Shown here piece by piece: positions 16,715 through 24,910 of a DNA stretch of 64,000 nucleotides. The translations under genes and the position numbers were made by a program. The notes beneath the pieces are model-generated. The model was not told where the DNA came from. It worked only from the letters and a program-made list of their open reading frames with translations, and ran no database searches. The DNA comes from Haloplanus sp. XH21. Lineage in GTDB: Archaea > Halobacteriota > Halobacteria > Halobacteriales > Haloferacaceae. The stretch's first letter is position 1. The number at the start of each line of letters is the position of its first letter. Where the stretch lies: positions 1,798,001 to 1,862,000 of the forward strand of contig NZ_JALLPL010000001.1 in assembly GCF_023276355.1 (NCBI RefSeq), in the 5' to 3' direction.

Positions 16715-17134
16715 ATGTCCCGCAATGATGGCCACCGTGCCGGGGAACTGTCGGAGTTCGCCGTCGCCGCCGACCTCGTTGACAAAGGGTGTCGGGTCTC
16801 TCACACTCACGGAGAGTACAAGTACGACCTCGTCGCGGATTGGGACGGCTGTCTCCTCAGAGTGCAGGTGAAGAAGGCGAACCAAGACACCGAGAAACCG
16901 TGGAAGTACCGGATATTCACGGATCGCTACGAGGCCGGTGATGTCGATCTGTTCGCCGGTCATCTCGTCGACGAAGACGAAGTTTTCTACGCGACGTTCG
17001 AAGACGGCGGATCGAACGAGTTTCGGATCAATTCCAAAACCAGCGCTGAAATCGAGGAGTATAACTCTCACGCGAAACTTGTCGAGGACTATACGTTCGG
17101 TCGAGCGATTTCTCGGTTGTGCGATGACCAATAG
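16715..17134 (+). CDS. PD-(D/E)XK-type nuclease-like protein
   Basis: The 139-aa product (start 16715; an ATG at 16688 would add 9 residues) resembles the small PD-(D/E)XK proteins first seen with group I introns. Candidate catalytic residues are E11/E14 in the first helix (GELSEFAVAADL), D38 in KYDLV, and Q51-x-K53 in the strand RVQVKKA, the known Q-x-K variant of the motif. A C-terminal helix ends the fold. It sits 70 bases after pglZ on the same strand and is the last gene of the defence island. It may be a BREX-associated effector or an independent defence nuclease. No intron or homing site is visible around it. Confidence 0.72.
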   Translation: MSRNDGHRAGELSEFAVAADLVDKGCRVSHTHGEYKYDLVADWDGCLLRVQVKKANQDTEKPWKYRIFTDRYEAGDVDLFAGHLVDEDEVFYATFEDGGSNEFRINSKTSAEIEEYNSHAKLVEDYTFGRAISRLCDDQ

Positions 17135-17317
17135 TTAAGCGTGGAGAATCAGCCCAACTGAGTAATGGACCATCTGGAACCTCCGCCGAGGTGATCAAGA
17201 TCTGCGCGGTCGGTGACCTCGACGGCCTCCGGGCGTACGTCGAAGACACGGGCTACGACGCAGTCGCGTAATCGCCCGACGTCTGCATCGGGACCGCGTC
17301 GTCGGCCCGGACCCGAC
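17135..17317. other. Intergenic stretch with a short reading-frame fragment
   Basis: A plus-strand frame with GTG at 17191 reads VIKICAVGDLDGLRAYVEDT and stops at 17271. Codon use looks like coding DNA, but the family is not recognised and the product would be only 26 residues. It may be the tail of a lost gene at the right edge of the defence island. RNase J is encoded convergently to the right. Confidence 0.3.
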
Positions 17318-18661
17318 CTACACCAGTTGAATGACGTTGCCGTTCGCGGTGACGTGGAGGTCGCGGCCGAGGTCATAGCCCAGACCGCTCGCCAGGTCGA
17401 CGTAGCCGGAGAAGCCGGCCATATCTTGGTGGGCGGGGATGACGTGCTGGGGCTGGAGGGCGTCGAGCATCTCGTAGTGCCCCTCCTGTCGCAGGTGGCC
17501 CGAGACGTGGACGTCGTCGTAGATACGGGCGCCCTGCATCCGGAGGAGTCGCTCGGACTGGTAGCGCTGGCCCTCGTTCGTCGGCTCCGGAATCACGCGG
17601 GCCGAGAAGATGACCTTGTCGCCGTCGTCCAGTTCGTACGGCGTCTCGCCGCGGCCCATCCGCGTGAGCATCGCGCGCGGCTCGCCCTGATGCCCGGTCA
17701 CGACGGGCAGGAAGTTCTCCTTGCCCTCGTTCATGATGCGCTCGAACGCGCGGTCGACGGACTGGCGGTGGCCGTACATCCCTAGGTCGTCCGGGAGGTC
17801 GACGGCGCCGATGCGGTCGGCCGTCCCGGAGTATTTCTCCATCGAGCGCCCGAGCAGGATGGGTTCGCGCCCGATGTCCTCGGCGAACTCGACGAGACTG
17901 CTCACGCGGGCGATGTGGGAACTGAACGTCGTGGCGACGATGCCGCCGTCGTAGTCCTCGATGCTCTGCATGACGTCGCGGAGTTCGCTCCGCGCGACGG
18001 CTTCGCTGGGCGTGCGCCCTTTCCGGTTCGCGTTGGTACAGTCCTCGATGTAACAGAGGACGCCCTCGCCTTCGCGGCCGATCTCGCGGAACCGCTTCAT
18101 GTCGATGGGGTCGCCGACGACCGGCGTGTGGTCCATCCGCTTGTCGAGGCCGTAGACGACGGCCCCTTCCGGCGTGTGGAGGACGGGATTGATCGCGTCG
18201 ATGATCGAGTGGGTGACGTTCACGAACTCGAGTTCGCAGCGCTCGCCGATGGGCATGGTTTCGCCCGCCTCCATCTCGACGAGATCGTTTTCGACGACGA
18301 ACTTCCCTTCGTCTTGAATCTCTTCCTTGACGAGTTCGAGCGTGAAGGGAGAGGCGACGATGGGGGCGTCGTAGCGGTGGGCGAGTTTCGAGATGGCACC
18401 GATGTGGTCGAGGTGACCGTGGGTGGGGACGATCGCCTGCACGTCCCCTTCGAGGTCGCTCATCACCCGGTCGTCCGGGATGGCGCCCATGTCGATCAGG
18501 TCGAGGCTATGCATCTGCTCCGTCTGGAGGTTGTCGTGGACTAGAACCTGCGAGAGGTTCAGGCCCATGTCGAAGACGACGATGTCGTCACCGGCACGGA
18601 CGGCAGTCATCTGGCGGCCGACTTCTTCGTAGCCGCCGATTGTTGCGATTTCGATTTCCAT
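17318..18661 (-). CDS. rnj: Ribonuclease J (archaeal RNase J)
   Basis: The 447-aa protein has the metallo-beta-lactamase motif [11 protein letters not shown] near residue 80, an N-terminal [15 protein letters not shown], the beta-CASP region with [10 protein letters not shown], and a C-terminal [20 protein letters not shown] followed by P-AHQD. These are features of RNase J, which degrades RNA 5'-to-3' and trims mRNA ends. Length agrees with euryarchaeal members, which lack the bacterial C-terminal extension. The ATG at 18661 is used; the plus-strand PQQ gene lies beyond, with a divergent intergenic region of about 290 bases. Confidence 0.92.
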   Translation of the reverse strand: MEIEIATIGGYEEVGRQMTAVRAGDDIVVFDMGLNLSQVLVHDNLQTEQMHSLDLIDMGAIPDDRVMSDLEGDVQAIVPTHGHLDHIGAISKLAHRYDAPIVASPFTLELVKEEIQDEGKFVVENDLVEMEAGETMPIGERCELEFVNVTHSIIDAINPVLHTPEGAVVYGLDKRMDHTPVVGDPIDMKRFREIGREGEGVLCYIEDCTNANRKGRTPSEAVARSELRDVMQSIEDYDGGIVATTFSSHIARVSSLVEFAEDIGREPILLGRSMEKYSGTADRIGAVDLPDDLGMYGHRQSVDRAFERIMNEGKENFLPVVTGHQGEPRAMLTRMGRGETPYELDDGDKVIFSARVIPEPTNEGQRYQSERLLRMQGARIYDDVHVSGHLRQEGHYEMLDALQPQHVIPAHQDMAGFSGYVDLASGLGYDLGRDLHVTANGNVIQLV

Positions 18662-18951
18662 GGTTGGGATCCGATCAGAGCAATCCCAGAACTCGTCAGA
18701 GTGCGCCTGGTGAAGGAGAGACTAGCGTGAACGGACGCCGACGGTCGATTTCGATGGCCATCGGCCGCGGTCCACGCCAGTCCCGGGGACAGCGCGTATT
18801 TCGGTTGTATGGCTATCGGTCGCGGCGACGTATATACCCCGTGGAACAGGCGCCGGTAGGAATAGTCGCCATAAGAGAGGGCGAAGTAGACTGGTGGGAT
18901 CGTCGTCGACCGGTCACCACACTATTAGTTCGACCGGCTGCTGCGTGGCGT

Positions 18952-20139
18952 ATGGTCGATACGCGACGGCGGCAGATCTTACGGATTGGTGGTGTGGGGA
19001 TGGCAGGTTTCGCTGGCTGTGCATCCACGTCGTCAACTGACGACACGCCGGCGGGACAATCGGGGGGCGCGAATGGCGCCACTGACGCGGGCTCAGCCAC
19101 GCTGGAGTTCGGCACCGATGGAGAAATACTCTCGTCGCCGACGGTCGTCGACGGGACGGTGTACGTCGGGTCGGCCGACAACCGGCTATACGCGGTCGAC
19201 GCGACAACGGGTGACGAGCAGTGGCGGTTCGGGACGGACGGTACGGTCTACTCTTCGCCACAGGTCGTCGACGGGACGGTGTACGTCGGGTCGGGGTTGG
19301 GACAGGACCCGGGGGACACTCGGCTGTACGCGGTCGACGCGGCGACGGGTACCGAACAGTGGCAGTTCGAAACCGGGAATCGGGTGAAGGCGTCGCCGAC
19401 TGTCGCGGGCGAGACCGTCTACGTCACGTCCCGGGACGGAAACCTCTACGCGATCAACGCGGCGTCGGGGGAGCAGCAGTGGGCCTTCGATATCGGCTAC
19501 ACCGCCGAATCATCGCCGGCCGTCGTCGACGGCACGGTGTACGCGGGGTCGTTCGACAACAACCTGTACGCTGTCGACGCCGAATCGGGGACCGAGCGGT
19601 GGCGGTTCGAAACCGGCGACCTCGTTCGGTCGTCGCCGACGGTAGCGTCGGGAACGGTGTACGTCGGGTCGTCCGACGACACCCTGTACGCGCTGGACGC
19701 CGCGACGGGGGACCTGGCGTGGGAGTTCGCGACGGAGGACTCGGAGTTCGGCGTTCAGTCGTCGCCGACGGTTCACAACGGGATGGTGTTTGTGGGCGCC
19801 TACGACACGACCCTGTACGCCGTCGACGCGGAAGCGGGAACGGCGGAATGGGGCGTCGCCACGGACGACGTCGTCGTCTCCTCACCGACGGTCGTCGGTG
19901 GGACCGTCTACGTCGGCTCCCAGGACGGCAACCTCTACGCGGTGGACCGCGAGACGGGCGACGAACGCTGGAGCCTGTCGACCGGGGGCAGCGTGTTCTC
20001 GTCGCCGACGGTAGCGTCGGGAACGGTGTACGTCGGGTCGGACGACACGACTCTCTATGGAGTGGCGCTCGACGGTAACGGGTCGAGCGAGGGGTCGCGC
20101 ATCCGTCACCGGACGCTGGGACACCACGGAAGCGAGTGA
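18952..20139 (+). CDS. PQQ-like beta-propeller Tat lipoprotein
   Basis: The 395-aa product begins with a twin-arginine signal (TRRRQILRIGG) and a lipobox ending at Cys23 (GFAGC), so it is exported folded and anchored by lipid. The rest is eight PQQ/YVTN-type propeller blades, each with the pattern SSPTV-GTVYVGS-D-LYAVDA-TG-W. This is BamB-like architecture used as a protein scaffold or sensor. ATG 18952 is chosen because it starts the Tat signal; the longer frame to 18640 has no signal peptide. An AT-rich ACTATTAGTT at about 18921-18930 is a plausible promoter. One 42-base stretch is repeated exactly in two blades (19630-19671 and 19999-20040). Confidence 0.88.
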   Translation: MVDTRRRQILRIGGVGMAGFAGCASTSSTDDTPAGQSGGANGATDAGSATLEFGTDGEILSSPTVVDGTVYVGSADNRLYAVDATTGDEQWRFGTDGTVYSSPQVVDGTVYVGSGLGQDPGDTRLYAVDAATGTEQWQFETGNRVKASPTVAGETVYVTSRDGNLYAINAASGEQQWAFDIGYTAESSPAVVDGTVYAGSFDNNLYAVDAESGTERWRFETGDLVRSSPTVASGTVYVGSSDDTLYALDAATGDLAWEFATEDSEFGVQSSPTVHNGMVFVGAYDTTLYAVDAEAGTAEWGVATDDVVVSSPTVVGGTVYVGSQDGNLYAVDRETGDERWSLSTGGSVFSSPTVASGTVYVGSDDTTLYGVALDGNGSSEGSRIRHRTLGHHGSE

Positions 20140-20169
20140 CTGACCGCCGGTCGTGTCACGCTCAGATAA

Positions 20170-20221
20170 TTTAGGCCCACCTAAAGTTCGAAAGTGGTTT
20201 AACTATTTAGGCTGGCCTAAA
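20170..20221. promoter_or_regulatory. Paired iron-box operators, first ABC operon
   Basis: Two palindromes, TTTAGGCCCACCTAAA (20170-20185) and TTTAGGCTGGCCTAAA (20206-20221), lie 36 bases apart on either side of a TATA-like TTTAACTAT (about 20197-20205). The ATG is at 20226, so the transcript would be leaderless and the right site covers the start of transcription. The sequence type fits DtxR/IdeR-family iron or manganese repressors. Confidence 0.82.
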
Positions 20222-20225
20222 CATC

Positions 20226-21350
20226 ATGTCGCAGGAACCGAACCGTAGCGGCCTGACACGGCGAGCGTATCTGACATGCGGCGGCGCAGTCGTTGCCGGG
20301 GGACTGCTCGCTGGCTGTGCGGGCGGCGCGGGGTCGTCGCCCGACTCGGACGCGGGCGAGTCGCACAGCGTCTCTATCGAGCCAATGGGAGAGGTCACGT
20401 TCGACGCCGTCCCGGAGCGGTGGGTGGCGAACAACGGCAGTTGGGCGGACATGGGCGTGGCGCTCGGCCTCGAACCGCCGAAGGCCGTTTGGCTCACGAG
20501 CCGCTATCATACCCAGTACTACGACGCCGTGCCCGGCGTCTCGGTCGATGCGAGCGACATGGTCCCGCTCTATCAGGACGGCGTGAGCAAGGAGCTGTTC
20601 TACGAACTCGACGCCGATGTCCACGTGATGGATCCCAACTTCCTCATGAACCGGTTCGACGGGTGGGAGCGATCGGACGTCGACGAAATCGAGGAGAACG
20701 TCGCCCCGCTGTTCGGGAACTGCATCTACGCCCAGCATTACCCCTGGCACGAGGACTACCGCTACTACACCCTCTACGAGGCGTTCGAGAAGCTCGCGCG
20801 GGTGTTCGACCGCGTCGACCGATACGAGGCGTTCGAAGGCGTCCACGCCGACTTCCAGCAGTCCCTCTCCCCGGTCGTCCCCGGTGAGGACGAGCGCCCG
20901 TCAGTCGCCGTCACCTGGGGCGTCGGCGACGCGCCCGAATCGTTCTACCCCTACATCATCGGCAAGGGGACCGGATTCAAACACCTGCGCGACCTCGGCG
21001 TTCGCGACGCCCTCGCGAACACGGCAGTCAAGGACTTCCACGGCAGCCGCGCGGCCATCGACCTCGAGACGCTGCTGGAGGTCGATCCCGAGGTGCTGCT
21101 GCTCCGCGGCTACGAGGCCAAATCCGCCGACGAGTTCCAGGAGACGGTCGCGTCGTTCCTCCGGGACCACGACACCGCGAGCGAACTCACCGCGGTGCAG
21201 AACGGCGACATCTACCGCGCCGGTGGCCTGTATCAGGGACCGATCACGAACATGGTGCTCACCGAGCGCACGGCTCGGCAGCTCTACGGGGTCGAGGACG
21301 ACCTGTTCGACCGTGACCGCGTCGCGGCCATCGTCGACGGAGCGCTGTAA
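20226..21350 (+). CDS. Iron-type ABC transporter substrate-binding lipoprotein
   Basis: The 374-aa protein has a Tat signal (LTRRAYLTCGG) and a lipobox with Cys31 (LLAGC), followed by a periplasmic-binding fold of the FecB/BtuF type: EPMGEVTFDAVPERWV, then IDLETLLEVDPEVLLLRGYE and a closing NGDIYRAGG. It is the first gene of an operon with permease and ATPase genes, under paired iron boxes, so it likely binds a ferric siderophore or another iron complex on the cell surface. A cobalamin ligand is less likely because a separate btu-type cluster lies at 50.8-54.3 kb. Confidence 0.87.
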   Translation: MSQEPNRSGLTRRAYLTCGGAVVAGGLLAGCAGGAGSSPDSDAGESHSVSIEPMGEVTFDAVPERWVANNGSWADMGVALGLEPPKAVWLTSRYHTQYYDAVPGVSVDASDMVPLYQDGVSKELFYELDADVHVMDPNFLMNRFDGWERSDVDEIEENVAPLFGNCIYAQHYPWHEDYRYYTLYEAFEKLARVFDRVDRYEAFEGVHADFQQSLSPVVPGEDERPSVAVTWGVGDAPESFYPYIIGKGTGFKHLRDLGVRDALANTAVKDFHGSRAAIDLETLLEVDPEVLLLRGYEAKSADEFQETVASFLRDHDTASELTAVQNGDIYRAGGLYQGPITNMVLTERTARQLYGVEDDLFDRDRVAAIVDGAL

Positions 21351-21437
21351 CGATGGTCGGAACGAACAGCCACCGACGGTGTGTGGTCGCACGTGGTCGT
21401 GAACCTGCGGCCGGCGCGATGAGGAAGGTGAGTTCTC

Positions 21438-22568
21438 GTGGCCAGTGAATCGGTGACCGACACCGGTGCAGCCAGACACCGCGACGGCTGGCTCGGCTGG
21501 ATCAACGGCTCGCTCGTGGCGCTCTGTCTGGGCAGTCTCGCCGTCGTCGTTGCAGGCGGACTCGTCCAGGTGAGTTTCGGCGCGTTCTCCATGACCGTCG
21601 TCGAAGCCTGGCAGGCCGTGTTCAACCCCGCGGTGCTCTTCGACGGGCAGGCGTGGCGATCCTTCCTCCTCGGGGGCGACCTCCCCGAGATGAACCACCG
21701 CAGCCTCATCGTCTGGAACATCCGCCTGCCCCGCGTGTTCGTCGGCGTGTTGGTCGGGATGAACCTCGCCGTCTCGGGTGCGATCTTTCAGGCGGTCACC
21801 CGCAACGAACTCGCCAGTCCGTTCATCCTCGGCGTCTCCTCGGGAGCCGGCCTGCTGATCTTGCTCACGCTGGTCGTGTTCTCCGGGCTGTCGGCGTTCC
21901 TGCCACTGATCGCCGCCGTCGGCGGCTCGGTGGCATTTCTGATCGTCTACGCCATCGCGTGGAAAAACGGGACGTCGCCCGTCAGACTCGTTCTCGCGGG
22001 GGTCATCGTCGGCACCGTCTTCGGAAGCCTGCAGACGGCGCTGTTTTTCTTCGCGAACGACATCGGCGTCGTCCAGTCCGCCATCGCGTGGACGACTGGC
22101 TCGCTGACGGGGACGGACTGGGAGCAGGTCCGGATGGCCCTGCCGTGGACCGTGGTCGCCATGGTCCTCGCGCTCGCCAGTTCGCGGCAGTTGAACGTCC
22201 TCCTGCTGGGCGAGCGGACGGCGCGGTCGCTGGGCATGAGCGTCGAGCGGGTCCGGTTCGCGCTCTCGGGCGTGGCCGTGCTGGCCGCCGCCGCGAGCAT
22301 CGCCGTCGCGGGTATCGTCGGCTTCGTCGGCCTCATCGTCCCGCACATGGTTCGGAACGTCGTCGGCAGCGACTACCGCCAACTCGTCGTCGGCTGCGTG
22401 TTCGCAGGCCCGGCGCTGATGGTCGTCGCCGACGTGGGCGCGCGACTCGGCCTGCAGATCCTCACCGGGTCGAGCGCCCAGATTCCCGTCGGCATCGTCA
22501 CGGGACTCGTCGGCGGGCCGTATTTCCTCTATCTCATGCGCAAACAGGACAAACTGGGTGAACTCTGA
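21438..22568 (+). CDS. FecCD-type ABC transporter permease
   Basis: The 376-aa membrane protein starts at GTG 21438 and has about ten hydrophobic helices typical of the FecCD/BtuC family. Family motifs visible are NIRLPRVFVGVLVGMNLAVSG near residue 94, ELASPFILGVSSGAG, and the ATPase-contact region IAVAGIVGFVGLIVPHMVRN near residue 290. It exports nothing; it is the channel of an importer working with the binding protein upstream and the ATPase downstream, which starts on its last base. The 87 bases between it and the binding-protein gene hold no clear gene. Confidence 0.92.
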   Translation: MASESVTDTGAARHRDGWLGWINGSLVALCLGSLAVVVAGGLVQVSFGAFSMTVVEAWQAVFNPAVLFDGQAWRSFLLGGDLPEMNHRSLIVWNIRLPRVFVGVLVGMNLAVSGAIFQAVTRNELASPFILGVSSGAGLLILLTLVVFSGLSAFLPLIAAVGGSVAFLIVYAIAWKNGTSPVRLVLAGVIVGTVFGSLQTALFFFANDIGVVQSAIAWTTGSLTGTDWEQVRMALPWTVVAMVLALASSRQLNVLLLGERTARSLGMSVERVRFALSGVAVLAAAASIAVAGIVGFVGLIVPHMVRNVVGSDYRQLVVGCVFAGPALMVVADVGARLGLQILTGSSAQIPVGIVTGLVGGPYFLYLMRKQDKLGEL

Positions 22569-23473
22569 TGCACGACGATCATTCGAACACCGAGAACCGC
22601 CCCGACCCATCGACCGCCGGTGGGTCCGCATCGCTCGCGGGCGAGGAACTGGTCCTCGCGTATCCGGGGGGCGACGATCCGGTCGTCGACGGCGAATCGA
22701 TCACGGTCGAACCCGGCGCCGTGACCGCGCTCGTCGGACCCAACGGCTCGGGCAAGAGCACCCTGTTGAAGGGGCTCGCCGACCAGCTCGCGCCCCAGCG
22801 TGGCTCGGTGTTGCTCGACGGGCGCGACGTCGAGGCCCACGGGTCGAAAGAACTCGCTCGAAAGCTCGGACTGCTCTCCCAGGAGAGCACTTCGCCCGAC
22901 GGAATCACCGTCGAGGACCTCGTGTACCACGGCCGCTACCCCCACCGGGGGGTCTTCGAACGCGTCACCGACGAGGATCAGCGGGCGGTCGACCGGGCGA
23001 TCGATCTCGCAGGCTGTGACCATCTCCGAGACCGCGCCGTCGGCAGCCTCAGCGGCGGGCAGCGGCAGTTGGCGTGGATCGCGATGGCGCTCGCCCAGGA
23101 GACGGACGTTCTCCTGCTCGACGAGCCGACGACCTTCCTCGACCTCCATCACCAGTTGGAAGTGATGGAGATCATCGAGACGCTACGCGACGAGAGCGAC
23201 ATCACCGTCGTCGTCGTGCTTCACGACATCGAACAGGCGGCGCGACTCGCTGATCGTATGGTCGCGCTCAAGGACGGCGAGATCCGGTCGCGCGGGTCGC
23301 CGAAAACCGTCGTCACCGAGGGGCTGCTCGCGGACGTGTTCGATGTCGACGCCGACATCGAGTGGACGGAACGGGGACCACGGGTCACGCCGCTCCGCGC
23401 CCGACACGACGGCGCTGACTCGGGTCACCGCGCTCCGACGCCCCATGCTGACGGCGGGAGCGTCGAACAGTAA
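22568..23473 (+). CDS. FecE-type ABC transporter ATPase
   Basis: The 301-aa ATPase has Walker A GPNGSGKST near residue 58, the signature SGGQRQLAWIAMALAQ, Walker [14 protein letters not shown] and the switch histidine in VLHDIEQA. It matches the siderophore/heme importer ATPases of the FecE group. An acidic N-terminal extension of about 25 residues precedes the domain. The ATG overlaps the permease stop by one base, so the transporter is assembled from one transcript. The C-terminal tail (RHDGADSGHRAP) is not conserved in the family. Confidence 0.92.
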   Translation: MHDDHSNTENRPDPSTAGGSASLAGEELVLAYPGGDDPVVDGESITVEPGAVTALVGPNGSGKSTLLKGLADQLAPQRGSVLLDGRDVEAHGSKELARKLGLLSQESTSPDGITVEDLVYHGRYPHRGVFERVTDEDQRAVDRAIDLAGCDHLRDRAVGSLSGGQRQLAWIAMALAQETDVLLLDEPTTFLDLHHQLEVMEIIETLRDESDITVVVVLHDIEQAARLADRMVALKDGEIRSRGSPKTVVTEGLLADVFDVDADIEWTERGPRVTPLRARHDGADSGHRAPTPHADGGSVEQ

Positions 23474-23559
23474 CCAACGGGACACCTTGCGGTCGGACGG
23501 GTCCGGACCGTCCGCCGCGGTCGGGGAGCACCCGTTCGGTAGATCGGCCCACTCTTGTT

Positions 23560-23612
23560 TTTAGGCCAGCCTAAAGACCGGCAGTTATTTATAGAATTTA
23601 GGCTAGCCTAAA
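23560..23612. promoter_or_regulatory. Paired iron-box operators, surface-protein gene
   Basis: TTTAGGCCAGCCTAAA (23560-23575) and the complete palindrome TTTAGGCTAGCCTAAA (23597-23612) are 37 bases apart and flank the TATA box TTATTTATA (about 23585-23593). The gene starts at 23617, about 30 bases after the TATA box. This is the best-conserved pair of the three in the cluster. Confidence 0.85.
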
Positions 23613-23616
23613 ACCG

Positions 23617-24825
23617 ATGCTACCATCGATCGGTACGACGCGACGTTGGACAGTGTGGACAGCCGTTCTCCTGTGTTTCCTACTCGTTGGCAGTGCAGCG
23701 ACCGTCGTCGCGACGGCGCCCGCGCACGTCTCCGTCTCGGGAATGAGCGTCTCGGACGACGAACCGACGGTCGGGGAGACGATCACCGTCACACCGACGA
23801 TCCGACACTCGGGGTCGGGAAGCGGTAGTTTCCAGGTGACGGAGGTGACGCTCGTCGACGCGAGCGGGACGCGCTACGCCGAGGCGAGCGACCTCGGCAC
23901 GCTCGGCGCGGGCGACACCATCGACGTGCCGCTCAGCGCGACGCTTCAGTCCGCGGGGGAGCGAAAGCTCCTCGTCGAGGTTCGCGGGGTGCAGTACGAC
24001 TCCGACGGCAAGTGGAACCGCGTGATCTACACGCGTCACCCCCTCTACGTGAGCGTCTCCGAGCCGACGACATCGACGACGAAGCCGCAGTTGAACGTCG
24101 ACACGGCGGGTCTGACCGCCCGCACCGAGTCGACCGTTCGGGTGACGGCGTCGAATGGCGGCGACAGCGAACTGACGGACCTCTCGCTCCGCCTCTCGGG
24201 GAGCGATGGACTAGAGAACCGGACGAAACTTCAGCCCGCGCTCGCCGCGCAGAACTCGACGACGTTCGAGTTCGACGTGCGTCCGTCCCAGGCGGGGACC
24301 CAGCAGCTCAACGCGACGCTGCAGTACGACGGCGGGAGAACCGTCTCCACCACGAAAGACATCGAGGTCGCACCACTTCGAAACGACGCGGCCGTCTACG
24401 CGACCCTCTCCGAGCAAAACGAGTCGACGGTCCTCCAGTACCGGGTGAGCAACCACGGGAACACGCCGCTGGAGAACGTCGTCGTCTCCGGTGCAGCGAC
24501 GGGGACGCCGCTGCCGACGACGGTGATGTCGACGGTCGAACCCGGCGCGTCGGAGACGGCGACCGTCGAGTTGAACGAACGGCCGTCGGGGGCAGCGACA
24601 GTGTCCGCGACCTACCAGATCGGCGCGACGACCGGACAGGCCGACCAGGCGATCCAGTTCGCCGCGGCCACATCGGACGAAAACGCGCCGGCGACGCCGA
24701 GCGACTCCCAAGGAATGACCGCCGCGCAGAACCGGGAGAACTGGTTCGGACCGCTCCCCTTCCTCACGGGCGGAGTCGTCGCGACCGGCTCCATCCTCGG
24801 CTACCGAAGCTGGCAGGGCAGGTAA
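23617..24825 (+). CDS. Iron-box-controlled surface protein with CARDB-like domains
   Basis: The 402-aa protein has an N-terminal signal peptide (hydrophobic from about residue 12 to 32), two or three immunoglobulin-like repeats of the CARDB/NEW3 type (for example ISVSGMSVSDDEPTVGET and the repeat starting AAVYATLSEQNESTVLQYRV), and a C-terminal membrane span (FLTGGVVATGSILGY) followed by a basic tail. It is therefore a cell-surface protein facing outward. The family function is unknown. Its promoter has two strong iron boxes and it lies between two binding-protein genes, so a role in capturing or passing on iron compounds is inferred. Confidence 0.72.
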   Translation: MLPSIGTTRRWTVWTAVLLCFLLVGSAATVVATAPAHVSVSGMSVSDDEPTVGETITVTPTIRHSGSGSGSFQVTEVTLVDASGTRYAEASDLGTLGAGDTIDVPLSATLQSAGERKLLVEVRGVQYDSDGKWNRVIYTRHPLYVSVSEPTTSTTKPQLNVDTAGLTARTESTVRVTASNGGDSELTDLSLRLSGSDGLENRTKLQPALAAQNSTTFEFDVRPSQAGTQQLNATLQYDGGRTVSTTKDIEVAPLRNDAAVYATLSEQNESTVLQYRVSNHGNTPLENVVVSGAATGTPLPTTVMSTVEPGASETATVELNERPSGAATVSATYQIGATTGQADQAIQFAAATSDENAPATPSDSQGMTAAQNRENWFGPLPFLTGGVVATGSILGYRSWQGR

Positions 24826-24854
24826 CACCGGCCGCGCGGCTGGCTCGGTGAGAG

Positions 24855-24906
24855 TTTAGGCGCCCCGAAAATCCGAAAACGCTTTATTGTTTTAGGTAGG
24901 CCTAAA
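24855..24906. promoter_or_regulatory. Paired iron-box operators, second binding-protein gene
   Basis: A good site, TTTAGGTAGGCCTAAA (24891-24906), and a degenerate upstream site, TTTAGGCGCCCCGAAA (24855-24870), are 36 bases apart, as in the other two promoters. The TATA-like CTTTATTGT (about 24882-24890) lies between them, with the ATG at 24911. Confidence 0.78.
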
Positions 24907-24910
24907 TATC

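Noticed and set aside
4486-17134. A pglX, brxHII or brxL gene hidden in another frame of the island
   Set aside because: No frame shows methyltransferase NPPY-type, DEAD/DEAH helicase or Lon-like motifs; all long alternative frames are shadows of the called genes.
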